The position numbers and the translations under genes are program-made. The notes beneath the pieces are model-generated. The model was not told the origin of the DNA. It did not search any database and saw only the letters and a list, made by a program, of their open reading frames with translations. From Vogesella sp. LIG4 (GTDB lineage: Bacteria; Pseudomonadota; Gammaproteobacteria; Burkholderiales; Chromobacteriaceae): a stretch of 64,000 nt of DNA. Numbering within the stretch: the first letter of the stretch is position 1; every line of letters begins with the position of its first letter. Shown piece after piece: positions 1 to 10,577 of this stretch. The stretch is from the NCBI RefSeq assembly GCF_900090205.1, contig NZ_LT607802.1, positions 2,036,554-2,100,553 of the forward strand, given 5' to 3'.

Positions 1-143
1 TTGTGTGCAGTGCAGCACAAAAAAAATCCTTTGTTTTCAAAAGCTAACATGGGTGCGCAAAAACGAATAAATTCGTATGACGATTTTTGTGCAATGCGAA
101 AAAAAATGTAATTAAACGAGCATTTAGTTTGTGCAGTGCAGGG

Positions 144-171
144 CTTGAAATGTCCGGCGATGGCCTTATAT
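144..171 (+). promoter_or_regulatory. Heat-shock (sigma-32-type) promoter of grpE
   Basis: CTTGAAA at 144-150 is an exact match to the sigma-32 -35 box. CCTTATAT at 164-171 resembles the -10 box (CCCCATNT), and the 13-bp spacer is right for this sigma factor. The site lies about 40 bp upstream of grpE. The AT-rich leader before it (1-130) repeats the string GTGCAGTGCAG near 5 and 131. No CIRCE (HrcA) inverted repeat was seen. The promoter call is inferred from sequence. Confidence 0.7.
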
Positions 172-209
172 GGCGAAGGTGTTTATGACTTCACCCAAAT
201 GGAAGCGCC

Positions 210-752
210 ATGCAGGAAAACCAGAATCCCCAAGCAGAAGAAGTGCTTGCACAGAATGACGCCGCAGCCGCCGAGGCCGCCACTGCGGTGGAGCAGACCC
301 CGGAACAGCATATTGCTGCGCTGGAAGCCGAAGTGATGCAATGGAAAGATCAGTGCCTGCGCGCCAAGGCCGAAACCGAAAACATGCGTCGCCGCGCCGC
401 CGAAGATGTGGTCAACGCACAGAAATTTGCGGTGCAGAAGTTCGCCTCCGAACTGCTGGCCGTAAAAGACAGCCTGGAAATGGCGCTTTTGGACCAGTCC
501 GGCCAGTTCGAAAACCTCAAGTTCGGCGTGGACCTCACCCTGAAGCAGCTGGTGTCCGCTTTCGAGAAGGGCCAGATCAGCGAAATCAACCCGCTGGGCG
601 ATAAGCTGGACCCGCACAAACACCAGGCCATCAGCCAGGAAGAGTCCGATGCCGAAGCCGGTACCGTGCTGCGCGTGATGCAGAAGGGTTACCTGCTGGC
701 CGACCGCACCCTGCGCCCGGCCATGGTTGTGGTGGCCAAGCCGAAAGCCTGA
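210..752 (+). CDS. grpE: GrpE nucleotide exchange factor
   Basis: GrpE releases ADP from DnaK and so resets the DnaK chaperone cycle in the cytoplasm. The protein has 180 residues, the usual size. It has an acidic/Ala-rich N-terminus, a long dimerising helix at about residues 35-90 (rich in [14 protein letters not shown] heptads) and the C-terminal beta domain ending in [17 protein letters not shown] shortly before the ATG serves as ribosome binding site. It is the first gene of grpE-dnaK-dnaJ, behind a heat-shock promoter. Confidence 0.97.
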   Translation: MQENQNPQAEEVLAQNDAAAAEAATAVEQTPEQHIAALEAEVMQWKDQCLRAKAETENMRRRAAEDVVNAQKFAVQKFASELLAVKDSLEMALLDQSGQFENLKFGVDLTLKQLVSAFEKGQISEINPLGDKLDPHKHQAISQEESDAEAGTVLRVMQKGYLLADRTLRPAMVVVAKPKA

Positions 753-775
753 AGGCCAGAGTGGTTCAAGTCCCT

Positions 776-802
776 CTTGAAATTGTGGCGATAGCCAATA
801 TC
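776..802 (+). promoter_or_regulatory. Second sigma-32-type promoter, before dnaK
   Basis: CTTGAAA at 776-782 followed by CCAATATC at 795-802 with a 12-bp spacer matches the heat-shock promoter pattern. It would let dnaK be transcribed separately from grpE. The rest of the gap (803-875) holds one copy of the uptake-like word (823-831) within an imperfect hairpin (CTGCG...CGCAG). Confidence 0.55.
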
Positions 803-875
803 TGACAATTCAACCGGCGGCTGCGGCCAACGTTCGCAGCGCCAAATACCAGTTAAAAGCATAGGAAGATTCAAC

Positions 876-2786
876 ATGGGCAAAATCATCGGTATTGACC
901 TGGGCACCACCAACTCCTGCGTGGCAGTAGTGGAAGGCGGCCAGCCGAAAGTAATCGAAAACGCCGAAGGCGCACGCACCACCCCGTCCATCATTGCTTA
1001 CATGGAAGACGGCGAAATCCTGGTGGGCGCCCCGGCCAAGCGCCAGGCAGTAACCAACCCGAAGAACACCCTGTACGCGGTGAAGCGCCTGATCGGCCGC
1101 CGCTTCGAAGACAAGGAAGTACAGAAAGACATCGACCTGATGCCTTTCCAGATCAAGAAAGCCTCCAATGGCGATGCCTGGGTACAGGTACGCGACAAGG
1201 AAATGGCGCCGCCGCAGATTTCCGCCGAAGTGCTGCGCAAGATGAAAAAAGCCGCCGAGGACTACCTGGGCGAGGAAGTGACCGAAGCGGTCATCACCGT
1301 GCCGGCCTACTTCAATGACAGCCAGCGCCAGGCCACCAAGGATGCCGGCCGTATCGCCGGTCTGGAAGTGAAGCGCATCATCAACGAACCGACCGCTGCT
1401 GCGCTGGCCTTTGGCCTGGCCAAGCAGGAAGGTGACCGCAAGATCGCCGTATACGATCTGGGCGGCGGTACCTTCGACGTGTCCATCATCGAAATCGCCG
1501 ACGTAGACGGCGAGCACCAGTTCGAAGTGCTGTCCACCAACGGCGACACCTTCCTGGGCGGCGAAGACTTCGACCAGCGCGTGATCGACTACATCGTTAC
1601 CGAGTTCAAGAAAGACCAGGGCGTTGATCTGAAGAACGACGTAATGGCACTGCAGCGTCTGAAGGAAGCCGCGGAAAAGGCCAAGATCGAGCTGTCCTCC
1701 GCTACCCAGACCGAAGTGAACCTGCCGTACATCACCATGGATGCCACCGGCCCGAAACACCTGGCGATGAAGATCACCCGCGCCAAGTTCGAAAGCCTGG
1801 TGGATGACCTGATCGAGCGCTCCATCGAGCCGTGCCGCGTGGCACTGAAAGATGCCGGCGTATCGCTGGGCGACATCACCGACGTGATCCTGGTGGGCGG
1901 TCAGACCCGTATGCCGAAAGTACAGGAAGCCGTGAAGGCCTTCTTCGGTAAGGAGCCGCGCAAGGACGTGAACCCGGACGAAGCCGTGGCCGTGGGCGCT
2001 GCGATCCAGGGTTCGGTACTGTCCGGCGACCGCAAGGACGTACTGCTGCTGGACGTTACCCCGCTGTCGCTGGGTATCGAAACCCTGGGCGGCGTGATGA
2101 CCAAGCTGATCGCCAAGAACACCACCATCCCGACCAAGGCCTCGCAGACCTTCTCCACCGCCGACGACAACCAGACCGCGGTAACCATCCACGTGCTGCA
2201 GGGCGAGCGTGAAAAGGCTGCGGCCAACAAGTCGCTGGGCCAGTTCAACCTGGGCGACATCCCGGCTGCACCGCGCGGCGTGCCGCAGATCGAGGTTGAA
2301 TTCAACATCGACGCCAACGGCATCCTGCACGTGTCCGCCAAGGACAAGGCCAGCGGCAAGCAGGCCAACATCACCATCCAGGCATCCTCCGGTCTGTCCG
2401 AAGAGGAAATCCAGAAGATGGTGCGCGACGCCGAGCTGAACGCCGAGGAAGACAAGAAGCTGCACGAGCTGGTACAGGCCCGCAACCAGGGTGAAGGCCT
2501 GATCCACAGCGTGAAGAAATCGCTGACCGAATTCGGCGACAAGATCTCCGCCGACGAGAAGACCGCGATCGAAGCCGCGCTGAAAGAAGCCGAGGAAGTG
2601 ATCAAGAGCGACGACAAGGAAGCCATCGATGCCAAGGTAGAGGCACTGATGACCGCCTCGCACAAGCTGGCCGAGCACATGTACGCCGACAAGGGCGAGC
2701 AAGGTGCAGCCGAAGCCCAGCCGGCCGAAGGCAAGAAGGACGACGGCAACGTGGTCGATGCCGAATTCGAAGAAGTGAAGAAGTAA
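876..2786 (+). CDS. dnaK: Chaperone protein DnaK (Hsp70)
   Basis: ATP-dependent chaperone that binds exposed hydrophobic peptides and works with DnaJ and GrpE. It has 636 residues, full length. The nucleotide-binding domain starts with [12 protein letters not shown] and carries [12 protein letters not shown] and [10 protein letters not shown]. The linker ([13 protein letters not shown]) leads to the substrate-binding domain and helical lid. The tail ends EEVKK, a variant of the usual EEVKDKK. AGGAAG precedes the ATG. The expression context is a heat-shock operon. Confidence 0.98.
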   Translation: MGKIIGIDLGTTNSCVAVVEGGQPKVIENAEGARTTPSIIAYMEDGEILVGAPAKRQAVTNPKNTLYAVKRLIGRRFEDKEVQKDIDLMPFQIKKASNGDAWVQVRDKEMAPPQISAEVLRKMKKAAEDYLGEEVTEAVITVPAYFNDSQRQATKDAGRIAGLEVKRIINEPTAAALAFGLAKQEGDRKIAVYDLGGGTFDVSIIEIADVDGEHQFEVLSTNGDTFLGGEDFDQRVIDYIVTEFKKDQGVDLKNDVMALQRLKEAAEKAKIELSSATQTEVNLPYITMDATGPKHLAMKITRAKFESLVDDLIERSIEPCRVALKDAGVSLGDITDVILVGGQTRMPKVQEAVKAFFGKEPRKDVNPDEAVAVGAAIQGSVLSGDRKDVLLLDVTPLSLGIETLGGVMTKLIAKNTTIPTKASQTFSTADDNQTAVTIHVLQGEREKAAANKSLGQFNLGDIPAAPRGVPQIEVEFNIDANGILHVSAKDKASGKQANITIQASSGLSEEEIQKMVRDAELNAEEDKKLHELVQARNQGEGLIHSVKKSLTEFGDKISADEKTAIEAALKEAEEVIKSDDKEAIDAKVEALMTASHKLAEHMYADKGEQGAAEAQPAEGKKDDGNVVDAEFEEVKK

Positions 2787-2805
2787 GCTTTCTTACTGGC
2801 ATCAA

Positions 2806-2996
2806 TGCACAGCCCCGAGGGGCTGTGCAAAATTGCAGATAAAGCCCCGAAGCGTAGCGGAGGGGCTTTGTCGTGAAAACAGGAAGGCTGCCGAAGCAAC
2901 AGCTGATCAGGGGCGGTCCGGCTTTGCCGGGTCCGGTAGAAGCTGGGCATAGCGCTTTGTCCGCAGCCTGGCACAGGCCCTTCGGGGCGCTGTGCC
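2806..2996. repeat. Composite intergenic hairpin repeat, copy A (dnaK-dnaJ gap)
   Basis: Parts in order: a perfect terminator-like hairpin (2806-2829, GCACAGCCCC arm); a hairpin with AAAGCCCC/GGGGCTTT arms (2841-2869); AGGCTGC (2885-2891) pairing with GCAGCCT (2963-2969) around an inner CCGGC-TTT-GCCGG hairpin (2918-2930); and a closing hairpin (2971-2995) that again has GCACAG/CTGTGC arms and is followed by TTTT. The same architecture recurs at 5615-5968 and 26864-27043 with other outer-hairpin sequences. It may act as an attenuator between dnaK and dnaJ, which is inference. Confidence 0.75.
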
Positions 2997-3048
2997 TTTT
3001 CCTTGATATGCGGCCAACCTTTCATGGTTGGCGCAATGGTGATACAGC

Positions 3049-4173
3049 ATGGCGAAAAAGGATTTCTACGAGGTACTCGGCATCAACCGTGACGCCTCGG
3101 AAGACGACATCAAGAAGGCTTATCGCAAGCTGGCGATGAAGTACCACCCGGACCGCAATCCGGACAGCAAGGAGGCCGAGGACAAGTTCAAGGAGGTGAA
3201 GGAAGCCTACGAGATCCTGTCCGACAACCAGAAGCGTGCCGCCTACGACCAGTACGGGCACGCCGGGGTGGACCCGCAGGCCGGCATGGGCGGCGGCGGT
3301 GCCGGCTTTGGCGGCTTCGATTTCGGCGACATCTTCAGCGACATCTTCGGCGGCGGCGCCCGCGGTGGTGGCGGTGGTCGTTCCAATGTGTATCGCGGCT
3401 CCGACCTGCGCTACAACATGGAGATCACGCTGGAAGAGGCCGCACGCGGCTGCGAGAAGCAGATCCGCATCCCGTCGCACGAGAACTGCGACGTGTGTCA
3501 CGGCACCGGCGCCAAGCCGGGCACCCAGCCCAAGACCTGCCGCACCTGTGGCGGCCACGGCCAGGTGCGCATGAGCCAGGGCTTCTTCTCCATCCAGCAG
3601 ACCTGCCCGACCTGCCACGGCAGCGGCAAGGAAATCACCGACCCGTGCCACAAGTGCCACGGCGCCGGCCAGGTGAAGACCCACAAGACGCTGAACGTGA
3701 AGATTCCGGCCGGCGTGGACGAGGGCGACCGCATCCGCCTGGCGGGTGAGGGCGAACCGGGCCAGAACGGCGGCCCGCCGGGCGACCTGTTCGTGGTGAC
3801 CCACGTCAAGAAGCACAGCGTATTCGAGCGCGACGGCCGCGACCTGCATTGCGAAATGCCGATCAGCTTCGCCACCGCGGCGCTGGGCGGCGAGGTGGAA
3901 ATCCCGACGCTGGACGGCATGGTAAAGGTGAAGATCTCGCCGGAAACCCAGTCCGGCCGCGTCTACCGCGTGCGCGGCAAGGGCGTGAAGTCGGTGCGTG
4001 GCAGCGACTACGGCGACCTGATGTGCCACGTGGTGGTGGAAACCCCGGTGGCGCTGACCGAGCGGCAGAAGGAACTGCTGCGCGAGTTCGAGGCCATCAG
4101 CCAGGGCGATGTGGCCACCCACAGCCCGCGCACCAAGTCGTTCATGGACAAGCTGAAGGACTTCTTCGGCTAA
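3049..4173 (+). CDS. dnaJ: Chaperone protein DnaJ (Hsp40)
   Basis: Co-chaperone that delivers substrate to DnaK and stimulates its ATPase. It has 374 residues. The J domain at residues 1-70 has the HPD motif at 33-35. A Gly/Phe-rich stretch covers about 77-120. Four CxxCxGxG zinc repeats follow ([32 protein letters not shown]), then the C-terminal substrate-binding domains. It is separated from dnaK by composite repeat A and preceded by one uptake-like word (3010-3018) that forms a weak hairpin with GTTGGCGC. Confidence 0.98.
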   Translation: MAKKDFYEVLGINRDASEDDIKKAYRKLAMKYHPDRNPDSKEAEDKFKEVKEAYEILSDNQKRAAYDQYGHAGVDPQAGMGGGGAGFGGFDFGDIFSDIFGGGARGGGGGRSNVYRGSDLRYNMEITLEEAARGCEKQIRIPSHENCDVCHGTGAKPGTQPKTCRTCGGHGQVRMSQGFFSIQQTCPTCHGSGKEITDPCHKCHGAGQVKTHKTLNVKIPAGVDEGDRIRLAGEGEPGQNGGPPGDLFVVTHVKKHSVFERDGRDLHCEMPISFATAALGGEVEIPTLDGMVKVKISPETQSGRVYRVRGKGVKSVRGSDYGDLMCHVVVETPVALTERQKELLREFEAISQGDVATHSPRTKSFMDKLKDFFG

Positions 4174-4196
4174 ACTGCAGGTAGCCCCTGCGTATC

Positions 4197-4218
4197 GCGC
4201 CGCCCACCCGGGCGGCGC
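4197..4218 (+). terminator. GC-rich hairpin after dnaJ
   Basis: GCGCCGCCC-ACCC-GGGCGGCGC forms a perfect 9-bp stem 24 bp after the dnaJ stop. No T run follows (AATCGTTTG), so it may be a weak or processing hairpin rather than a full intrinsic terminator. Confidence 0.5.
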
Positions 4219-4276
4219 AATCGTTTGTATCGTTCACCCGCGCCGCCTGGCGGTGCGGCCAACCTGGAGCCCTTGC

Positions 4277-4471
4277 ATGGACTTGCTGCATTCCACCTGG
4301 TTCTGGCTGCTGATGATCGCCGGCCCCATCGTCACCGTGGTGGGCACGCTGGCGCGGCTGTCGAAAAAACAGGGCCCGATCAAGCTGCCGCCGGGGGTGA
4401 TTCCCGGCACCTACGCCACCGACAAGCAGGACGAGGACGAGGAAGACGACTGGCCGCAGAAAAAGCCCTAG
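4277..4471 (+). CDS. Small single-pass membrane protein, function unknown
   Basis: A 64-residue protein with one hydrophobic segment at about residues 5-25 (STWFWLLMIAGPIVTVVGTL), a short basic patch (RLSKKQG), a Pro/Gly stretch and a strongly acidic tail (DKQDEDEEDD). I do not recognise a named family. The start at MDLLHST is chosen because it opens directly on the membrane segment. An uptake-like word lies 14 bp upstream (4255-4263) and another lies 14 bp after the stop (4485-4493). The position between dnaJ and hemB gives no functional clue. Confidence 0.7.
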   Translation: MDLLHSTWFWLLMIAGPIVTVVGTLARLSKKQGPIKLPPGVIPGTYATDKQDEDEEDDWPQKKP

Positions 4472-4518
4472 CACTTGTCTGCGTGCGGCCAACCTTGCGC
4501 CGCAACAAGAAAGCGTGA

Positions 4519-5595
<1,077 letters not shown>

Positions 5596-5614
5596 AACCA
5601 GCTGCTGTTAACAC

Positions 5615-5968
5615 GGCCGGCTCCTATGGGAGCCGGCCGTAGTATTTACAAAGCCCGTGCGCACCGCGTACGGGCTTTGTCTTGAGAAACAGGAAGGCTG
5701 CCAATGTAGTGACTTGCGTGAAGCGGCCCGGCTTTGCCGGGTCCGGTGGATTTTGTACAAAGAGCTGTGTTTGCAGCCTGGCCGGCTCCTGCGGGAGCCG
5801 GCCGTAGTATTTACAAAGCCCGTGCGCATCGCGCACGGGCTTTGTCTTGAGAAACAGGAAGGCTGCCACTGCAGAGACTTGCGTGAAGCGGCCCGGCTTT
5901 GCCGGGTCCGGTGGATTTTGTACAAAGGGCTGTGTTTGCAGCCTGGCCGGTTCCTGCGGGAACCGGCC
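5615..5968. repeat. Composite intergenic hairpin repeat, copies B1 and B2 (165-bp tandem)
   Basis: A perfect hairpin with GGCCGGCTCC/GGGAGCCGGCC arms occurs at 5615-5638, again at 5780-5803 and, with slight change, at 5945-5968, an exact 165-bp period. Between the hairpins lie two near-identical modules: an ACAAAGCCC hairpin (5648-5680 in the first), AGGCTGC, a CCCGGC-TTT-GCCGGG hairpin, and GCAGCCT. The few differences include compensated changes in the ACAAAGCCC hairpin. The last hairpin is followed by TTTTTC, so the array probably terminates hemB. No gene lies between 5596 and 6185. Confidence 0.85.
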
Positions 5969-6034
5969 TTTTTCTTGCCGTTTGCAACCTGTTGTTACGT
6001 TGGCCGCGGCAAATGGCCGGATTGACCCCGTCAT

Positions 6035-6054
6035 GTAACGCCGGGTAACGGTGG
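6035..6054 (+). promoter_or_regulatory. Direct repeat, candidate OmpR-family regulator site
   Basis: GTAACGCCGG GTAACGGTGG is a tandem 10-bp direct repeat (GTAAC-N5-GTAAC) about 130 bp upstream of the first Lys/His-rich gene. The spacing is that of boxes bound by OmpR-family response regulators such as CpxR (GTAAA-N5-GTAAA). The assignment is a guess from spacing. Confidence 0.3.
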
Positions 6055-6185
6055 TGCGATATGCGCCAACACGCGGAAACAGCTGGCTTACATACACGGT
6101 GACGGGGTAGTCATAGTATGACGTCAAGGGCAAGTCGCATGGGTGACCCCGGACTTAAGTCTCAATCAATTCAGGAGTGAGCATC

Positions 6186-6398
6186 ATGAACAAACTGACC
6201 GCACTGACCGTAGCCGCCGTACTGGGCCTGACTTCCATGGCGGGTTTTGCCGCTGATGCTCCCAAGCCGGCGGATGCCAAGCCTGCTGTGGCGCAGAAGG
6301 CCCCGGCCAAGAAAATGCATCACAAGAAGGCCATGCACAAGAAGCATGGCAAGCATCACCGCCACCATCACCACAAAGGCATGAAGCACGCCAAGTAA
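6186..6398 (+). CDS. Small exported Lys/His-rich protein 1
   Basis: A 70-residue protein with a clear signal peptide (MNKLTALTVAAVLGLTSMAGFAA) and a mature part of Ala/Pro/Lys followed by Lys and His (KKMHHKKAMHKKHGKHHRHHHHKG). First and most divergent of the tandem family at 6186-7218. AGGAG at 6173-6177 fixes the start 8 bp downstream. The composition recalls acid-shock (Asr-like) and histidine-rich metal-binding periplasmic proteins, but I cannot assign a function. Expected in the periplasm. Confidence 0.8.
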   Translation: MNKLTALTVAAVLGLTSMAGFAADAPKPADAKPAVAQKAPAKKMHHKKAMHKKHGKHHRHHHHKGMKHAK

Positions 6399-6470
6399 GT
6401 AGTTGACGCGTTGAATCCCGGGCCGGCGCCGCCGCCGGCCAACTGAACAGAATTTTTGGAGATACCTGAC

Positions 6471-6668
6471 ATGAACAAACTGACCGCTCTGACCCTGGCA
6501 AGCGTACTGGCCCTGGTTTCCGTAAGCAGCTTCGCTGGCGACAAGAAAATGGACGCTTCCAAGCCGGCCGCCGAACAGAAAGCCCCGGCCAAGAAAATGC
6601 ACCACAAGAAGCACGCCGCCAAGAAGCATCACAAGGCCATGAAGAAGGCTGCTTCCGCTGCCTACTAA
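6471..6668 (+). CDS. Small exported Lys/His-rich protein 2
   Basis: A 65-residue paralogue: signal peptide ending SSFA, then GDKKMDASKPAAEQKAPAKK, an MHHKKHAAKKHHKAMKK block and AASAAY. It ends in Tyr where copies 3 and 4 end in Lys. It starts exactly 275 bp before copy 3. Its own leader has a ribosome binding site (GGAGA). The gap before it contains a GGCCGGCGCCGCCGGCC hairpin. Function unknown. Confidence 0.8.
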   Translation: MNKLTALTLASVLALVSVSSFAGDKKMDASKPAAEQKAPAKKMHHKKHAAKKHHKAMKKAASAAY

Positions 6669-6745
6669 GCTGAACCCGTTTTAATAACGATTGCTGTAGG
6701 CCGGCCAGTGCCGGCCACCCTTTACCGAATACTGGAGATTGAATC

Positions 6746-6943
6746 ATGAAAAAACTGACCGCCCTGACCCTGGCAAGCGTACTGGCCCTGGCTTCCGTAA
6801 GCAGCTTCGCTGGCGACAAGAAAATGGACGCTTCCAAGCCGGCCGTCGAGCAGAAAGCCCCGGCCAAGAAAATGCACCACAAGAAGCACGCCGCCAAGAA
6901 GCATCACAAGGCCATGAAGAAGGCTGCTTCCGCTGCCAAATAA
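6746..6943 (+). CDS. Small exported Lys/His-rich protein 3
   Basis: A 65-residue paralogue nearly identical to copies 2 and 4; one visible difference is KPAVEQ instead of KPAAEQ. It has a signal peptide and then a Lys/His-rich basic tail. The leader (ACTGGAGATTGAATC before the ATG) is identical to that of copy 4, so duplication included the regulatory leader and the preceding GCCGGC hairpin. Function unknown, perhaps buffering of acid or metal ions in the periplasm. Confidence 0.8.
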   Translation: MKKLTALTLASVLALASVSSFAGDKKMDASKPAVEQKAPAKKMHHKKHAAKKHHKAMKKAASAAK

Positions 6944-7020
6944 GCTGAATCCGGCTTAATAACGATTGCTGTAGGCCGGCTAGCGCCGGCCACCCCTTAC
7001 CGAATACTGGAGATTGAATC

Positions 7021-7218
7021 ATGAAAAAACTGACCGCCCTGACCCTGGCAAGCGTACTGGCCCTGGCTTCCGTAAGCAGCTTCGCTGGCGACAAGAAAAT
7101 GGACGCTTCCAAGCCGGCCGCCGAGCAGAAAGCCCCGGCCAAGAAAATGCACCACAAGAAGCACGCTGCCAAGAAACATCACAAGGCCATGAAGAAGGCC
7201 GCCTCCGCCGCTAAATAA
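7021..7218 (+). CDS. Small exported Lys/His-rich protein 4
   Basis: A 65-residue paralogue, 275 bp after copy 3. At the protein level it differs from copy 3 only at the KPAAEQ position; DNA differences are few and mostly synonymous (for example CACGCTGCC for CACGCCGCC). This points to recent duplication or ongoing gene conversion. Signal peptide followed by a Lys/His-rich mature part. Function unknown. Confidence 0.8.
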   Translation: MKKLTALTLASVLALASVSSFAGDKKMDASKPAAEQKAPAKKMHHKKHAAKKHHKAMKKAASAAK

Positions 7219-7239
7219 GTTTGTGCTGGCTGGCTCGCG

Positions 7240-7455
7240 ATGAAAACGCAGCTCGCCGCGACGGTTATTGTGGTGCTGGGGCTTGTTTCGGCAGTCGGTC
7301 TGGCTGCCGAAATCAAGCCCGTCAACATTGTGGTCGCCACCGCTTCGGCGCCGATCGCAACCGGTTTCCGACACAAGCATCCGCACAAGCAGATTGTGCG
7401 GGCTCACCGAGTGCAGAAGCACACCGTGAAGCAAGCTGCTTCGTCGGCACAGTAA
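7240..7455 (+). CDS. Small exported basic protein 5
   Basis: A 71-residue protein with a signal peptide (MKTQLAATVIVVLGLVSAVGLAA) and a mature part with scattered His and Lys (RHKHPHKQIVRAHRVQKHTVK) ending in AASSAQ. It is clearly more diverged than copies 2-4 but shares their size, export signal and basic/His character. It follows copy 4 by 21 bp and precedes a strong terminator, so the five genes may form one transcription unit. Function unknown. Confidence 0.65.
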   Translation: MKTQLAATVIVVLGLVSAVGLAAEIKPVNIVVATASAPIATGFRHKHPHKQIVRAHRVQKHTVKQAASSAQ

Positions 7456-7490
7456 TGACCGGAGCGGAAACGTTATTGCAAGACTTCCCG

Positions 7491-7516
7491 ACCCCTGCCC
7501 ATTGGCAGGGGTTTTT
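7491..7516 (+). terminator. Intrinsic terminator of the small-protein cluster
   Basis: ACCCCTGCC-CATT-GGCAGGGGT followed by TTTTGTTTT is a strong rho-independent terminator 36 bp after the last gene of the array. Confidence 0.85.
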
Positions 7517-7580
7517 GTTTTCGGGCCAGCCTGCGGCAATGGCCAGGCTGGTGTACGGCAGGGGATGGGGAGTGCGCCGC

Positions 7581-7778
7581 TCAGTCAGTCCGCCCGGCAT
7601 GGCGGGCCTTGGCCTCGAACAGCTGGCATTCGTGGCCGCTGCTTTCGCGCACATCGATCATCGGCAGGCGCTTGCTTTTGAAATCCATGGCATGGCAGCC
7701 GTAGGGAAAGCGGGCATCGTGGGTGATGTAGTAATGCCGACAGAAGCGGCAATGCACGGTGGCGGGAGGTGTTTTCAC
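7581..7778 (-). CDS. Small Cys-rich conserved protein
   Basis: A protein of about 65 residues with CRFCRHYYITHD, FPYGCHAMDFKSKRLP and SSGHECQLFEAK, that is C-x2-C-x(n)-C-x(n)-C, a likely zinc-binding arrangement. I recall similar short proteins in many proteobacteria (sometimes mislabelled uracil-DNA glycosylase), without known function. A GTG start at 7778 gives the usual length. An ATG at 7814 in the same frame would add 12 residues. No clear ribosome binding site supports either. Confidence 0.6.
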   Translation of the reverse strand: MKTPPATVHCRFCRHYYITHDARFPYGCHAMDFKSKRLPMIDVRESSGHECQLFEAKARHAGRTD

Positions 7779-8020
7779 AATCGGCAGGCAGGGGGCAACG
7801 CGGCATTGTCGCATGCCGCAGCGGCTATGCTGTAAGAGCCTGTCCCGTGTCTTTGGGAGACGTAGAAAGAGCGTGTACCGGCAGCAGGACAACGGTAACA
7901 CCGGCAGGCGCAAAATCATCGGAAACTGTATCTGAACGATTAAAAAACAGGGGAATACAATGGTGACAATATAGCCATGCCCGCCGCAATCCGGTGGGGG
8001 CTCTTTTCAAGGAACACAGG

Positions 8021-9220
<1,200 letters not shown>

Positions 9221-9226
9221 GAGCGT

Positions 9227-9367
9227 GAGCATGTTCACGATCTAGCAAGCTCGCGCGAGACAAGGCAAAAACGACGGAGAAAGCGGAATTTACATCGAGT
9301 AAATGCGCATTTTGACGTTGTTTTTAACGCCGTATCGCACGAAGCGCAGCAGATCGTGCACAGACTC
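9227..9367. mobile_element. MITE-like palindromic element between kbl and tdh
   Basis: The whole 141 bp is an imperfect palindrome. The ends are GAGCATGTTCACGATCT (9227-9243) and AGATCGTGCACAGACTC (9351-9367). Inner arms also match: a CTCGCGCGAGAC region against GTATCGCACGAAG, GCAAAAACGAC against GTTGTTTTTAAC, and the centre is ATTTAC-ATCGA-GTAAAT. It has no coding capacity. It starts 7 bp after the kbl stop and ends 28 bp before tdh, so it would be transcribed as a long hairpin within the operon. Size and structure are those of a miniature inverted-repeat element. Confidence 0.65.
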
Positions 9368-9394
9368 CGAGTAGGCAATCAAGAGGATTCCAAT

Positions 9395-10420
<1,026 letters not shown>

Positions 10421-10426
10421 GCGTCA

Positions 10427-10446
10427 TGCGGCCAACGTTGGCCGCA
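10427..10446. repeat. Head-to-head pair of uptake-like words after tdh
   Basis: TGCGGCCAACGTTGGCCGCA is a perfect 20-bp palindrome made of two copies of TGCGGCCAAC in opposite orientation, starting 6 bp after the tdh stop. Inverted pairs of DNA uptake sequences placed as terminator stems are a known feature of Neisseria and Haemophilus. Confidence 0.8.
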
Positions 10447-10458
10447 GGCTCATCCCGC

Positions 10459-10493
10459 AATGGTGTTCACCCGGCAAGGTGGGCACCATTTTT
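10459..10493 (+). terminator. Intrinsic terminator of kbl-tdh
   Basis: AATGGTG..CACC..GGTG..CACCATT, a bulged stem-loop, runs directly into TTTTT. It follows the palindrome at 10427-10446. Confidence 0.7.
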
Positions 10494-10577
10494 CATGCGC
10501 GATAGGTAGGGGGCGCAAAGCGGTGTTCCGTCATGTTCAGGCAGGGGGAGGCCGCAGGCTGTGCCTACGGCAGGAGC

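Noticed and set aside
810..2702. Very long antisense frame opposite dnaK
   Set aside because: It mirrors the GC-rich codon pattern of dnaK, has no ribosome binding site or family features and is His/Val/Gly-biased like other shadow frames.
5608..6133. Minus-strand frames with internal repeats after hemB
   Set aside because: The repeated peptide comes only from the 165-bp tandem DNA repeat, and hairpins dominate the sequence.
5615..7218. Possible CRISPR array
   Set aside because: The periodicities are 165 and 275 bp with near-identical whole units; there are no short repeats with unique spacers and no cas genes.
7835..7860. GAGCCTGTCCCGTGTC as an insertion-sequence end
   Set aside because: No partner inverted repeat was found within several hundred bases.
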